Positions 7,948-18,708 of a stretch of DNA of 22,247 nt are shown here, piece by piece. Within the stretch, counting starts at the first letter, position 1. Each line of letters opens with the position of its first letter. The translations under genes were made by a program, and so were the position numbers. The notes under the pieces were generated by a model, which saw nothing but the letters and a program-made list of their open reading frames with translations, made no database searches and was not told the origin of the DNA. The stretch is from Saksenaea vasiformis B4078. Taxonomy: Eukaryota > Mucoromycota > Mucoromycetes > Mucorales > Saksenaeaceae. The DNA lies in contig JNDT01001342.1 of the NCBI GenBank assembly GCA_000697055.1, positions 1 to 22,247 on the forward strand, written 5' to 3'.

Positions 7948-10506
7948 ATGGATCCGTATAATTATACTCATAGCAGCGCGGTGTCCGACGACGAACTCGA
8001 CGACGACGAGCTTACTGCGTTAGAGAAAGAGCTAGCGCCACAATCAGCTGACTACTACGCCATTCTTAACGTGTCGAAAACAGTTGCGTTTGTTGCATTG
8101 CGTGACATGTGTACTTATGCTCTACGTGCAGGCCAGCGAAGACGATCTGAAAGACTCATACAAGAAGTTATGCCGTTTCTTCCATCCTGACAAGGTAAAA
8201 ATGGGAGGGTACGGTGAAAGGTAGTTTTGCTGACATGTGGAGCAGCATAAGACTGAGGAGAACAAGAAGCTGGCAGAAGCACGATTCCAAGTGATTCAAA
8301 AGGCATACGAAGGTAAATTTATATCATCATATTTTTGGGTGCATTAATCAACTGATCCGTGGCCTTAGTACTAACTGATCCAACAAAGCGAGCGATCTAC
8401 GACACGTACGGTGAAGAAGGGCTTAGCGCGACATGGGAAGTGGGCCAACGATTCAAAACACCGGAAGAAGTATGCTTTACGAATAATGAAAACGTTAAGA
8501 TTGATTTATCACCGGTAGTTGAGAGAGGAATATGAGAAAAAGGCACGTCTTCAACGGGAGCAGGTTTTGGAAAATCTTGTGCGTTCCCGTGCCGATTTCC
8601 AATTGAGTTTGGACGCCTCACCTGTATTTGATTCCTATGAACCACCTGTGTTTACCGCGTTTGGTGAGCCTGCTAAACCCAAGAAGAAAACAGTGTTGCA
8701 ACGATTGGCACGGACACAGTTGCAACAGTTGTTTATGAAGCACTCCTTTCAGGTAAAGTAGGATTATCTGTGAGAGAAAGTGGAACGACCCGTCTCATAC
8801 TTTAAGCTAGACTGAACTAGGCCCTCAAACGCAAGCAGTCATTTCTGGATCCATGGTATCCAGCAATGGCACAGGTGGTGGAAATCTCATGGGTACTGTG
8901 CGACATACATTCTCTCCGAAAATGTCCAGCGAAGTGCGTATACTGTCAAATCCATCTTAGATTCATGTAATAATTCTATTATTATTATTATTATAGGTCA
9001 GTATGACATTGCTGAGACCCCGCATTTGTTCATTGAAGACCTATTACAACATTTCTCCTGACAGGTAAGGCAATCCTTCATGATTATCAGAGATATTAAT
9101 TTATTTATTTGGACAAATGTAGTTTCATCAATATAGATGCGCAGTCCAGGACGGTATATGCTCCACCTGTATTAAAGATAACGGCTGGACGACGTTTATT
9201 TGCCACCACGTCGGGTTATATCACGTACAGAACGGGTGCATGGGCTCTTGGGCCATGGGGTGGAGATGTTTCACGGAAAATGGATAAATCTTCTGTGGCA
9301 CTTGGTCTTGCAGGAAATAAGAAAAATGGTAACTACAGCGTGGAACTGCAGGTAAATCAGAAAATGGTGTAGCTAGTCATGTTATTAACACATGTACATC
9401 AGACTGGCATTATTGCATCGCATATTGCCGCAGAATATTCACACAAGTTAACAAACCAAGTACGCGTCCGTTTGTCTGGAGCGATTTCTACAATGGGGGG
9501 AGTTTCGATGTCAATTGGTAGCGATCATAAAGTATCGGAACATATTCGCTTCGGGATGTCATTAGATTGTGGAGTTCCATCGGGTGTTGCTGTCCAATTT
9601 AGGTAGGACAGAAGGGATATATATTGGGGTTATCAAGTATGTGCTTTTAATAACACATGTACAGGGCATCTCGTTTAGGGCAGAAGATTGTGATACCTAT
9701 AGTGCTTTCCCCAGAATTTGACCTGAAAATGGCATTCTTTGGAGCGGTGGTACCTGCATCTGTGGTGGTGGCCCTTGATCAGTTGGTCATGAAACCCCGC
9801 AGACGAAAGCAAATCAAAGCGTAAGTATCTTATTCGTTCATTTACTGCTTTATCGATGTGACACTAAAAAAAATTTTTTTATGGATATACAGGAAAATAC
9901 AGGAGCTACGTGAACAACACGCGGAGTTTCTTGCTACACGTAAAAAGGAAGCCCTTGATGCTCAACTCTTAATGACAGATATTGCTGATCGTAAAAGGAG
10001 ACAGGAAGAAAAGAGCAAAGATGGTAAGGAATGAATGTTAACGTATAAAGATTCCCGTTTAAGGAAAGTTATGCAAATTTGTGATTAGGACTGGTAATTG
10101 TCAAAGCATGGTATGGTCACCTGGAAAACTTGGAACAACATGAAGAAGAAGAGGATGAGGAGGTAGAGGGAGTGATCGACGTCACTGTGGTAATTCAAAC
10201 ATTGGTGAATGACTCTCGACTTACGATTCCGGGCGGACATTCAAAGGTAAGAAGAGTCCGCAAAGCAAAGCGGAACAAGAAAAAAGCTAAAAAGATCTAC
10301 ACAGACAAACATTCTTGGATTTTATGATCCTTGTCTTGGAGAACGTAAAAAGCTTCGAGTTCAATACATGTTCCAACATCGACTACATGAAGTAACTGTA
10401 GAGGACAATTCACACTTAATTTGTCCAATGAGATGTAAGTTAAAAGGGAAAAAATTTCAAGATTTTATAATATTTACGATTTACTATATTAGCGCATTTA
10501 TTTTAG
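7948..10506 (+). CDS. DNAJC11-like mitochondrial J-domain protein
   Basis: DNAJC11 family proteins associate with the MICOS/SAM complexes at the mitochondrial outer membrane and help maintain cristae. The exons are 7948-8082, 8132-8194, 8246-8312, 8369-8469, 8519-8752, 8811-8933, 8997-9064, 9123-9351, 9403-9602, 9665-9820, 9893-10023, 10089-10246, 10305-10434 and 10493-10506. They total 1809 nt (602 aa; human is 559). The J domain covers about 35-105, with HPD at 63-65 (CRFFHPDKHK) and ending YDTYGEEGL. The middle part, rich in beta strands (GYITYRTGAWALGPWGG and following), is the DUF3395-type region. A basic/coiled segment (REQHAEFLATRKKEALDAQ) follows. The C-terminal GFYDPCLGERKKLRVQY and final PMRSHLF match the family's ending. 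The acidic N-terminus (DDELDDDELTALEKE) is typical. Intron 1 uses an unusual GTTGCG donor. The last coding exon is only 14 nt. Confidence 0.93.
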
Positions 10507-10992
10507 AAGAAAGAAAAGAGAGAGAAGAAAAAAACAGTGTATATTCTTGAAGAAGTAAAACTAAGTTACACAAAACTAAAGGTGGCGAATAATTTCAGGG
10601 GGACTGTGGCACACAAAAGGTGCGCTGGTCCATGAAAATAGCAACTTAGTCGGCTCTTTTCCTCCCCCTCTCTTTCTTCTCACTATCTTTTTTTTTTCTT
10701 TCTTTTTTTTCCCTTTCTGTGACTTTTACTTATTTGTCATTGTTATTTTTGATCTGCGTCTGTGTCCCTGAGCGTTTATTATAGTATTATAGTATTAGAT
10801 TAGTATATTGCTTTCTTCTTCTTCTTCTTCTTCTGCTGCTGCTTCTTTCTTCTTCCCTTCCTTCCCTTCCTTTTCCTCTCTCTCTCTCTCTCTAACTCTC
10901 CACAGCACTGTTTTCTCGTTTTCTTATTTAGAACAGTGAGATCAACTAGAGAGCGCTGATTTTTATATCTGTGGAGAAAAAAAGAAAAAATC
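10507..10992 (+). promoter_or_regulatory. Chitin synthase promoter/5' UTR with pyrimidine tracts
   Basis: This 486-bp gap between the J-protein stop and the chitin synthase ATG has two T/C-rich blocks. One is at about 10660-10722. The longer one, at 10811-10896, runs from (TTC)n through CTG repeats and CCCTTC repeats to a (CT)n stretch. CT-rich tracts shortly upstream of starts are common in strongly expressed fungal genes. The first ATG after the tract is preceded by AAAGAAAAAATC. No clear TATA box is seen next to the tract. Confidence 0.5.
10811..10896 (+). repeat. Pyrimidine microsatellite (TTC)n ... (CT)n
   Basis: The plus strand is almost pure C/T over about 85 nt, interrupted only by two or three G bases in CTGCTGCTG. 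It consists of a (TTC) run, CCCTTC units and a (CT) run. It sits about 100 nt upstream of the chitin synthase start codon. Such a tract is length-variable between strains and could also act as a promoter element. Confidence 0.7.
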
Positions 10993-13900
10993 ATGTCGAA
11001 TCCAAATCGAACTTCTGGTTATGCGCCAGCTCTTCGAGGTTATTCTACCTCTGATTCTCGTGGAACTCCGTCACCACGTCAATCACACCAAAGACCACCT
11101 CAACGACAAATACCTAGTACTTATGGGATGGAAGGCGTTGCTCGACCTAGACCACCTCCTCATCGTCAACATCAACCTTCACCACAACAAATGCAATCAG
11201 GTTATCGCGGGTCTATGCATCCACCACCACAAAGAATGAGTGATCATAGACAACGTGATTCCATGCAACAACAACAACAACAACACCGTATGATGATGGC
11301 GGGTGCACGGCAAGGACGACCTCCTGTTAGCCACAACTCACATAACGTCGGTCCAGTTGGTGGTCAACCACAAACCCCTTATCGACGAGGAAGTATAGGT
11401 CGCTCTAGATCTTTATCACGTCCAGAAAGACAAAGACCCCGTCCTGGTATGATCCGATCCCCGTCTCAACAAAGAGCTATGGCCGGACGATATCCTCCCA
11501 CCGGAAATCCCATGATGCACCAACAGTATCCTCGACCTCGTATTCCCAACCAGCCCATGTCTAACCGTTTACAACAACAGCTTCAACAACAAAAAATACA
11601 TCAACAACAAGAAGCTCTTTTAGACCAACCACCACCTGCTCAACAAAAGCAAGCTAAACCGGAAGAGGTTGAAGAAAAGCCGAAAGTTCTTACCAATTGG
11701 TGGGCTTGGACTGCTTTCTTGGCAACTTGTTGTGTCCCAAATTGGTTCATTCGAGTATGCTTCCGAAAACCAAATCCCATGATGCAGCAAGCATGGAGAG
11801 AAAAAGTAAACTTACTAAAATACATGTTTATCGTCACATACTAAAATTATCTTTTTCTTTTTTTTATTTTATTTTTATAGCTGACACTTGTTTACATTAT
11901 CCTTATTCTTTGCGGAGCACTTGCCTATGTCACTTATGGTCTCAACAAAACACTTTGTCCTTCGTATGTACAGAGTAATCCTTACTCTTACAACTTGAAT
12001 GGTCAACGAGTTCCTGTCTACCGTAAAGAAGTACGCGTCTTTGGAAAACTTTACCCGCTAGATAAAATCAAAGCATTTTTTGAAACGCAAGGTTTAAATT
12101 ACACCAATGATTATGAGAATATGGAAATTGGCTCCATTTTCGATGGTGATACAACTGGTGCCTGTAACCAGTACGACCAAGGCGCCAGCAGCACCCTAGG
12201 ACCTTGCCGACTTGACAGCCCCTATGGTACATGATTATCTCGTTTCACGCTTTTTTTTTATGCATAAACTAACCATTTCTCTTTTTTCTTTTTCCAGGTG
12301 GCTCTCTTGTCACAAAAGATGGTAAATGTATACCACTTCGCGAACTCAATGCATTTACTCCCTCCATTGGATCTTTGGGATTTGATTGGGCTGATTTGCA
12401 ACCCGCTGGCGTGGAGGGCCTCGGCCATGCAAAAACCGATATGGCCGTATTAGGTGACTCAGGTAAGACAACACACTAACCAAACTTTCGATTTTCTGAC
12501 AATCAAATTTTTTTTATTTCTTTTCTAAAAAGTATTGAACCTCACTCGTTACCTTAACGGCAATACACCCTATTTTGGACAACGAATTGATACAGCACTC
12601 CGTTCAAATCTCGGCAATGATGCATCCTATTCAATCCTTTACTCCCAGGAAGGCAAGAATGCCAGACGATGTCTTGCTGCACGTTACGCAGTTGGCGTTA
12701 TGGAAACGGAAACCGGTGGATGTATTGCTGACAAAATTATCATGACCATGATGCTTGCCGTTATTGTCACCATGATTGTTGTACGTTATTCAATGGCTTT
12801 GATGTTCCAATGGTTTATCGCAAGTCGGTTGGTAAAACCGGGTGGAAGATCCAACTGGCTTGCATGGCGTTCGATCAAAGGTGGTAATGACGATCCGGCA
12901 AACCATATTCCCGGTCCCTACAACAACTATGGTCCCATGAATGTTGCACGTGGCTCTTCCACTTCGCTTGGTTCGGGATCCTCGTCTCGTGGCACCCCTT
13001 TGAGCGAACAGAGTTCGGCAGTGGAATTAGGTGGCCATCGTTCCGACATTGTCCAGACAGAACTCTACACCGTCATGCTTGTTACTTGCTATTCCGAAGG
13101 CGAAGAAGGTCTACGATGCACCATGGACAGTTTGGCGGAAACAACTTACTCGAAAAAGCATAAGGTACAGCTCATTTGTTTTTGTGTTACCAGCTCCTGA
13201 TCACTTTATAAAGATTTTCTTTATCATCGCGGATGGTATGATTACAGGTGCTGGCGAAAGCAAATCGACACCTGAGATCGTCATTAGTATGATGGATTTG
13301 GATCCTGCAATGAGCAATCCGAAACCAGCATCCTATCTAGCCATTGCAGACGGTGAGAAGCAACTCAATATGGCAAAAGTTGTATGTAGAACTCCACCCG
13401 TCGCCAGCCGCTAAGGGAAAAAAAAAAAAAAAAGAAAACTCATGTGCATCAATTTTGTAGTATGCTGGCCACTACAAAGGCGTCCCTTGTATCACCATTG
13501 TCAAATCAGGAACAGAAGAAGAAGTGAACGCACCAAAATCTGGAAATCGTGGAAAGAGAGATTCACAGGTGCGTTTGTTTAGCTTTTTCTTTTCTTTATT
13601 TTATTTTATTTACTTTAAGATGTGCTGATTTACATTTCGTAGTTAATTTTGATGAGTTTCTTTCAACGTGTTTTGTTCAACGATCGTTTATCCGAGCTCG
13701 ATTATGAGATCTTTTGGAAGATGACTTGGCTTATGAAAGGCGTAACGCCTGATAAGTTTGAGTTAGTCCTTATGGTAAAGCTTTGCATAATCCACTTGCA
13801 ACTTTTTGTTTACTTGTTTATTAGGTTGATGCAGACACAAAAGTGCTTCCGGATGCGCTAACATACATGGTTGCAGCCATGGCGAACGATATCACTATCA

Positions 13901-15075
13901 TGGGACTTTGCGGTGAAACACGTATAGCGAACAAGAGGTCATCTTGTAAGTCGGATGTGCTTCCGAAGGATTGAGCTAATTGTTTGCTTCTGTATAGGGG
14001 TGACCGCCATTCAAGTGTTTGAATACTACATTTCACATCATTACGCAAAAGCATTCGAGTCTCTGTTCGGTATCGTAACATGTTTGCCCGGTTGTTTCAG
14101 TATGTATCGTATTAAGTCGCCCAAGAATGGCGCATGGGTACCCATTCTCGCCAACCCCGATATTATTCTCGAGTACAATCAGAACGTCGTTACAACTCTG
14201 CATGCGAAGAATCTACTTTTGCTCGGTGAAGATCGATTCCTTTCTACGCTGATGCTGCGGACGTTCCCCAAGCGACAGATGATGTTTGTTCCTCAAGCGC
14301 GATGCAAAACGGTGGTTCCTGATGAGTTCAAAGTGCTTCTTTCGCAGCGACGAAGATGGATCAATTCAACAGTGCACAACCTGATGGAGCTTGTACTTGT
14401 TTCAGATCTCTGTGGTATAGCCTGTCTGTCGATGCAGTTTTCGGTCTTTGTGGATCTCATCGGTACACTTGTGCTCCCAGCCGCTATTTGCATGACCATC
14501 TATCTCATCATCGACACCGGCATATCAAACAACCCACAATGGCAATCACTTGCATTGCTTTGTGCTATTCTTGGTTTGCCTGCGGTCCTCATTGCCATCA
14601 CTACGTTTAAGTTAGTTTACATCATGTGGATGTGTGGTAAGTAGTATGCTCAACGCCCTATGTGTATGCCTCCCGGTCTAACTTCCCGTTTTTTTTTCTT
14701 TCAGTGTACATTATTGCATTACCGATATGGAATTTCGTTTTACCGTTGTATTCATTCTGGCACTTTGACGATTTCTCTTGGGGTGCAACGCGTGTTGTTG
14801 CCGGAGAAAAGAAGGACAAGGGTCATGGTGACGCTGAGGGCAAATTCGATTCCTCGCGACTTGTGATGAAGAAATGGGAAGACTGGGAAGCAGAACGTAC
14901 AGGACAACGGCTAACAAAGAGCAAATTCGCGCTCAAAACACCACTAGACCCACCGTCTGCATTTGACGGCAGCAAAAGCGCGGTGACTCCAACAACTGCA
15001 CCTTTTGGCACTATTTTCAATGACCGCAAAATGTTCAATTCCACACCTTCCTCTGTCAACCTTTCTAACCCATAA
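10993..15075 (+). CDS. CHS3: Class IV chitin synthase (Chs3 type)
   Basis: This membrane glycosyltransferase polymerises UDP-GlcNAc into cell-wall chitin. The exons are 10993-11805, 11881-12226, 12298-12462, 12533-13164, 13214-13381, 13461-13568, 13643-13774, 13825-13945, 13998-14636 and 14705-15075. They total 3495 nt (1164 aa), the usual class IV size. Residues 1 to about 225 form a Pro/Gln/Arg-rich disordered head. Membrane segments follow at about 236-253 and 272-292. An extracytoplasmic, cytochrome-b5-like region ([19 protein letters not shown]) comes next, then another membrane segment ([16 protein letters not shown]). The GT2 catalytic core has [16 protein letters not shown] at 789-793, GEDRF from 905 and the product-binding QRRRW at 945-949. 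Three membrane helices close the core ([47 protein letters not shown]). The wording around [18 protein letters not shown] is class IV, not class I-III or V. There is no myosin head. All introns are GT-AG. Confidence 0.95.
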
Positions 15076-15208
15076 TCTGTATTATATAAAGAATTCGTAA
15101 TGAATCAAACATTGATATGAATGTAAAAAACACAAAAAAAATTTTTTCATTGCTCATACGACAGAAGATGTGTGAATTGCTCCTAGTGGTTGCTATGGTG
15201 AGGTGAAA

Positions 15209-15476
15209 ATGGGAAAAACGTACGCAATTACGTTTGAGAGAAAAGAAGACAGATGTGTCAAGGTATATATCTCATGGTTCACTTGGCAAGCTAGGTCAGA
15301 AATGAAGCTTGCTTTCTATGCATCACTTGTTTGACCCCTTTTCTCTCTGTTTCTATGGTTAATAGGAGACACTATACGTCGATATTCAGTATCAAAAGTC
15401 TGAGGTTGACATATTGACGACCATTCATGCAACGTATTATGACACGACGAAGCGGTACTGCACAAACGCGTCGTAG
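15209..15476 (+). CDS. Possible 54-aa two-exon microprotein
   Basis: Exon 15209-15262 encodes MGKTYAITFERKEDRCVK. A 103-nt candidate intron (15263-15365, GTATAT donor, C/T-rich end, TTAATAG acceptor) is followed by exon 15366-15476, starting ETLYVDIQYQKSEVDIL and ending TNAS before TAG. The join is in phase, both parts are open, and composition is balanced. No family is recognised. It lies in the 750-bp gap between two convergent genes, 133 bp past the chitin synthase stop, so it could also be part of that gene's 3' UTR. An upstream ATG at about 15195 is followed at once by a stop. Confidence 0.3.
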
Positions 15477-15824
15477 GTTGCAGTTGCATTATCACAACAG
15501 CCTATTGTCCGCATGCATGACGACAAGGTTTAAGTCTCAATAGAACGTGTCATCTAATCATGATTAAAACAAATTCGAAGCTCAGAGCATATTCAAAGGG
15601 AAGATTTCAGTAGATATCGCCTCCTTTTTTTTTCGAAAAAGAAAAAGCAAAGTAGACTCGAAAAAAAAAGGAAAAGGAAATAAAGAAGAGGAAATATCTG
15701 AAATCAACACAACTCTAGGGTCCATGGCGTTGCTCAGAGGACTTGTATCTCACAGATGATCATCGATACGACCTGGAGAGATTCGCGAGGTCATTCGGCC
15801 GACGATAGTAAGCTTCAGAACGAT
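15477..15824. other. Tail-to-tail intergenic spacer
   Basis: This is the remaining spacer between the chitin synthase side (+) and the SMG9 stop (-). It holds an A/T-rich stretch at about 15625-15690, where T8 followed by GAAAAAGAAAAAG and further A-rich runs dominate. No gene or clear polyadenylation signal was identified. The 3' UTRs of the two convergent genes probably meet here. Confidence 0.4.
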
Positions 15825-17536
15825 TTAGCCATCGCGCAGTTTTCGGAGAATTTTAAGATAGTCCGCGATATACTCGGATTTGTGGATGAGTTCAAAACTC
15901 TTCATCGCATTACGATACCTTGGATGATACATTTTAGAAATCTTTGATCTAATCATTATCACCTCTACATACCATTCCTTTTCAGAGATTTGGCCTTTCT
16001 TTCCTGCTTTTCGAGGGGCGGCAATTACTTGGTTGCGCAAAGCTACAGCTAACGTACTGAATGATTCGACGCCGCATGATGCATCCGCTCGGATATTCCA
16101 AATATCGGTGCCCCTTCCAATCATACTGTTCCCTTCTTTTGACACATGATGCTCCGATAATTGGGGAGAGTAAGGTAGATAAAATATGTTGGTGCTGTTT
16201 TCTTCTTCTTCCGATAAGTCAAAAGCAGGAAGAACTTTACCGAGGCATACAAGGCCTATTGAAGCACGGTTAGCAGCCATCTCCCTGCCCATGTATTCGT
16301 ACTACCTGTAGTTTTTAGCTGAGAATCACGGAAGAGATCGCCTAGAATAAGCCGTGCATCCCGATACTTTTCCCTCGTGAAATCCCAATCCCTGCATTTA
16401 TTACATACAAACACTTCAAGAGCAGTATATCAGTCGTGGAATGGTAGAAAAAAAACACCAATTCTTACCAATATCAGGATAATAATTCATATCTTGTAAT
16501 GAGGGGATTAATGGGAATTCGGGCAAGCAGAACTTCAGCATCTCTGCCCTCTTAAGGAGCTGAATTATCGAGGTATCGATGTCTGCTCCCTCAGATGTTA
16601 CAATAACGACATTACAGACGGACAGCAAAAAAACCAAATTGTACAAAGACTGGTACAGATCGCTTTAGTTAGATGCATCAGTGGATTAGCATTGACGTAC
16701 CTCCATCTCTAACCATAAGTCTGGATGTAGTCCGTCCAAAAATCCATTTCGTAGGGATTTATCAAGAACAGACCAGCTTAGTACTGGCTATGCATCGGTC
16801 AGATGTCAACGCTCATTGCATAAAAACACTTACCTCCGTATCAAGGAGGATTGTACGTTCTGGAGTAACATATACGTCTATGCCATCCGTTTTGTGTCCG
16901 TTGTACATAAATGAATCGTTTGACTGTATAGCAAAGGTCTATACCGCATACAATAAGACAAAAGGTGTCTGTATCATTCGAAATCATACATTTTCCGGAT
17001 CAGGGGCGAAATGGGATAAAATGGTAGATTTGCCTACGCCTTGCTGTCCAACAATGCCTATAACAAAATGACCAGGATGTTCGCCCAAGAGCTATATATG
17101 TTAATAATCGTCGTTCGCCGAAAATGAAAATTTACCTTGAGGACGGTATCACTGTTGAACTTGGTTCTTCTTCGAAAGAAAGGAACTGCAGATGATCTCA
17201 AATCTTCCGTCTGCGCTTGCTGACCGACGGCTGTGGCGGAAGGCTGTGTAGGACTGAAAGGCCCTGAAAGAACCTTTCTTTGTTCCTCATGCTTCGGAGC
17301 AGGCGGTTCGTTCGTCATCGTCACGGAGGCATCATCGCTCGATTCTGTGCGGTCACGCCTTTCCAGGATAACCGGCGCCTGTAGAAACGGCTTTGAAGTA
17401 TCGCGACCCTATTGCGCATTGCACAAGTCCAATCAACATACTGGTAATGCTACATACACCTTACTTTGCGGCGCTCTTTACGTTTTGGTTCCTTCAACCG
17501 CTTTTCAGACTTCATGTGTGTCGTCTGTTTGTTCAT
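15825..17536 (-). CDS. SMG9: SMG9, regulatory subunit of the SMG1 NMD kinase complex
   Basis: SMG9 pairs with SMG8 and controls the SMG1 kinase, which phosphorylates UPF1 in nonsense-mediated mRNA decay. In transcription order the exons are 17536-17465, 17408-17136, 17091-16990, 16938-16834, 16787-16701, 16649-16469, 16413-16306, 16255-15973 and 15918-15825. They total 1305 nt (434 aa; human is 520). The basic N-terminus (KRLKEPKRKERRK) is disordered. The G-fold follows with HFVIGIVGQQGVGKST, Walker A at 130-138. Other family marks are KTDGIDVYVTPERTILLDTE, LLSVCNVVIVTSEGADIDTS, NYYPDIVFVCNKC and the C-terminal WYRNAMKSFELIHKSEYIAD. The acceptor at 16414-16415 was chosen because it restores VFVCNKC; the AG 22 nt further on breaks the frame. 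The ATG at 17536 is the first in-frame Met; the frame stays open further upstream without one. Confidence 0.93.
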
Positions 17537-18708
17537 TACCACTGTCAGCGGAGTTAAGGACGTCCATAACACAGGCGCGCCGGCGGGGATAGTATGTCTC
17601 GGGTCACATCGGCCAATAGCATGTGCGTATAGTGCCTGGGCCAGCCAGTGATATTTCAATATAGTGTAACTTAGTGTCCGACGAGCCAATACAGCTTACT
17701 CGGAAGCATATCAGGAGAGAAGGGAAGGTGTTCTGGCCAGGAAGATAACTTAATTATTTAGATCCAAAGCAGTCGTTGATGAGGACAATAACTATGGGTC
17801 AGCCCATTATGGTATACTGTATAACTGTCCTGTCTTGTAGCATTCCTTGGTCAGCGAAGACCATTGGTGGGAATACGTGCCATTTTAGCCTAATCACGTG
17901 TCGACAATCTTTGCTCTTCAGCGCAATGCAGTCTATCCATCCCTATTTTTTGTGTCTGAAACAGTTCCTCTTGTTATTCCACCGTTTGGTATAGAGAATG
18001 TTGGGTCCTCTAAGTTGCAAAGATCACTAGAATTCCAAAGATCATAACTACAGTTAATATCCATGATGAATGCATTATGGATAGATTTCCTCAGCGTCCG
18101 GTGGGTAATTTTTTGGACTAGGCCCTGACTCAGACCTGAGACTCGCTGAAATGCAGGCTGAGTGAGACGTATGGATGTAGAAGGAGATACCTCTGTGAAC
18201 TTCCTAAATTCCGGCTGTCAAATGCCTTACGATTTTACAGGATTTTTCCTATGATTTTGCGTCTATTTGAAATTATTCGACGGTAACTTCCAGATGGAGT
18301 CTGCATTTTCTTGCTGAAAAATGGCAATAGTCACGTAAAAGCTTACATACTTTTGCGACGGTGTTTAAGGTGATACGTCCGCGTTCACAATATCTGGTTG
18401 AAGGTTATCTGGTTCCATGAGTGGTGGATAATTTCTTTCTGCTTTCATTTCATTTTAAGGAACATTCGATTTATGGATAGTTGGTGTTGATCAATTATGC
18501 GTGGGACTGTTGAAACCTTCAACAAAATCCCACGATTTGGGTCATTGAATACTGGCAACAATCTCTCCCTTTCCTTTTTACCCTCACTTTCCACATATCT
18601 TTTTTTTTTCTTTTGTATAATAATACAGCACACACAAATTAAAGGTGAATACCTGCAAAATACTATTGTTACAGCGATGCTAACAAGATATAGCGATTTT
18701 TTCTAATA
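17537..18708. other. 1.2-kb divergent intergenic region
   Basis: The region contains the SMG9 5' end (leftward) and the upstream region of the 18709 gene (rightward). No gene is supported. A plus ORF at 17776-17994 and its reverse reading show no clear family. T-rich stretches at 18601-18612 and a strong hairpin at 18500-18534 lie in the final 210 bp and may belong to the promoter or leader of the downstream gene. Confidence 0.45.
18500..18534 (+). other. Two-tier hairpin upstream of the 18709 gene
   Basis: Outer arms CGTGGGA (18500-18506) and TCCCACG (18528-18534) pair perfectly over 7 bp. Inside them GTTGAA (18509-18514) and TTCAAC (18518-18523) pair perfectly over 6 bp around the 3-nt loop ACC. 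The internal bulges are CT and AAAA. This is one stable, nested structure about 175 nt before the start codon. It could be a leader-RNA element, a DNA-level palindrome or a trace of a small inverted-repeat transposon. Confidence 0.5.

Noticed and set aside
13031..13414. 127-codon plus-strand ORF in a second frame of the chitin synthase
   Set aside because: It overlaps an exon, an intron and the next exon of the gene; the chitin synthase frame matches the family.
16392..16413. AAATGCAG acceptor for the SMG9 intron
   Set aside because: It breaks the frame; the upstream GAAG acceptor restores VFVCNKC, which matches SMG9.
17776..18000. Possible DDE transposase trace on the minus strand
   Set aside because: Reverse reading gives a fragment such as HVFPPMVFADQG that faintly recalls a transposase strand, but no second motif supports it.
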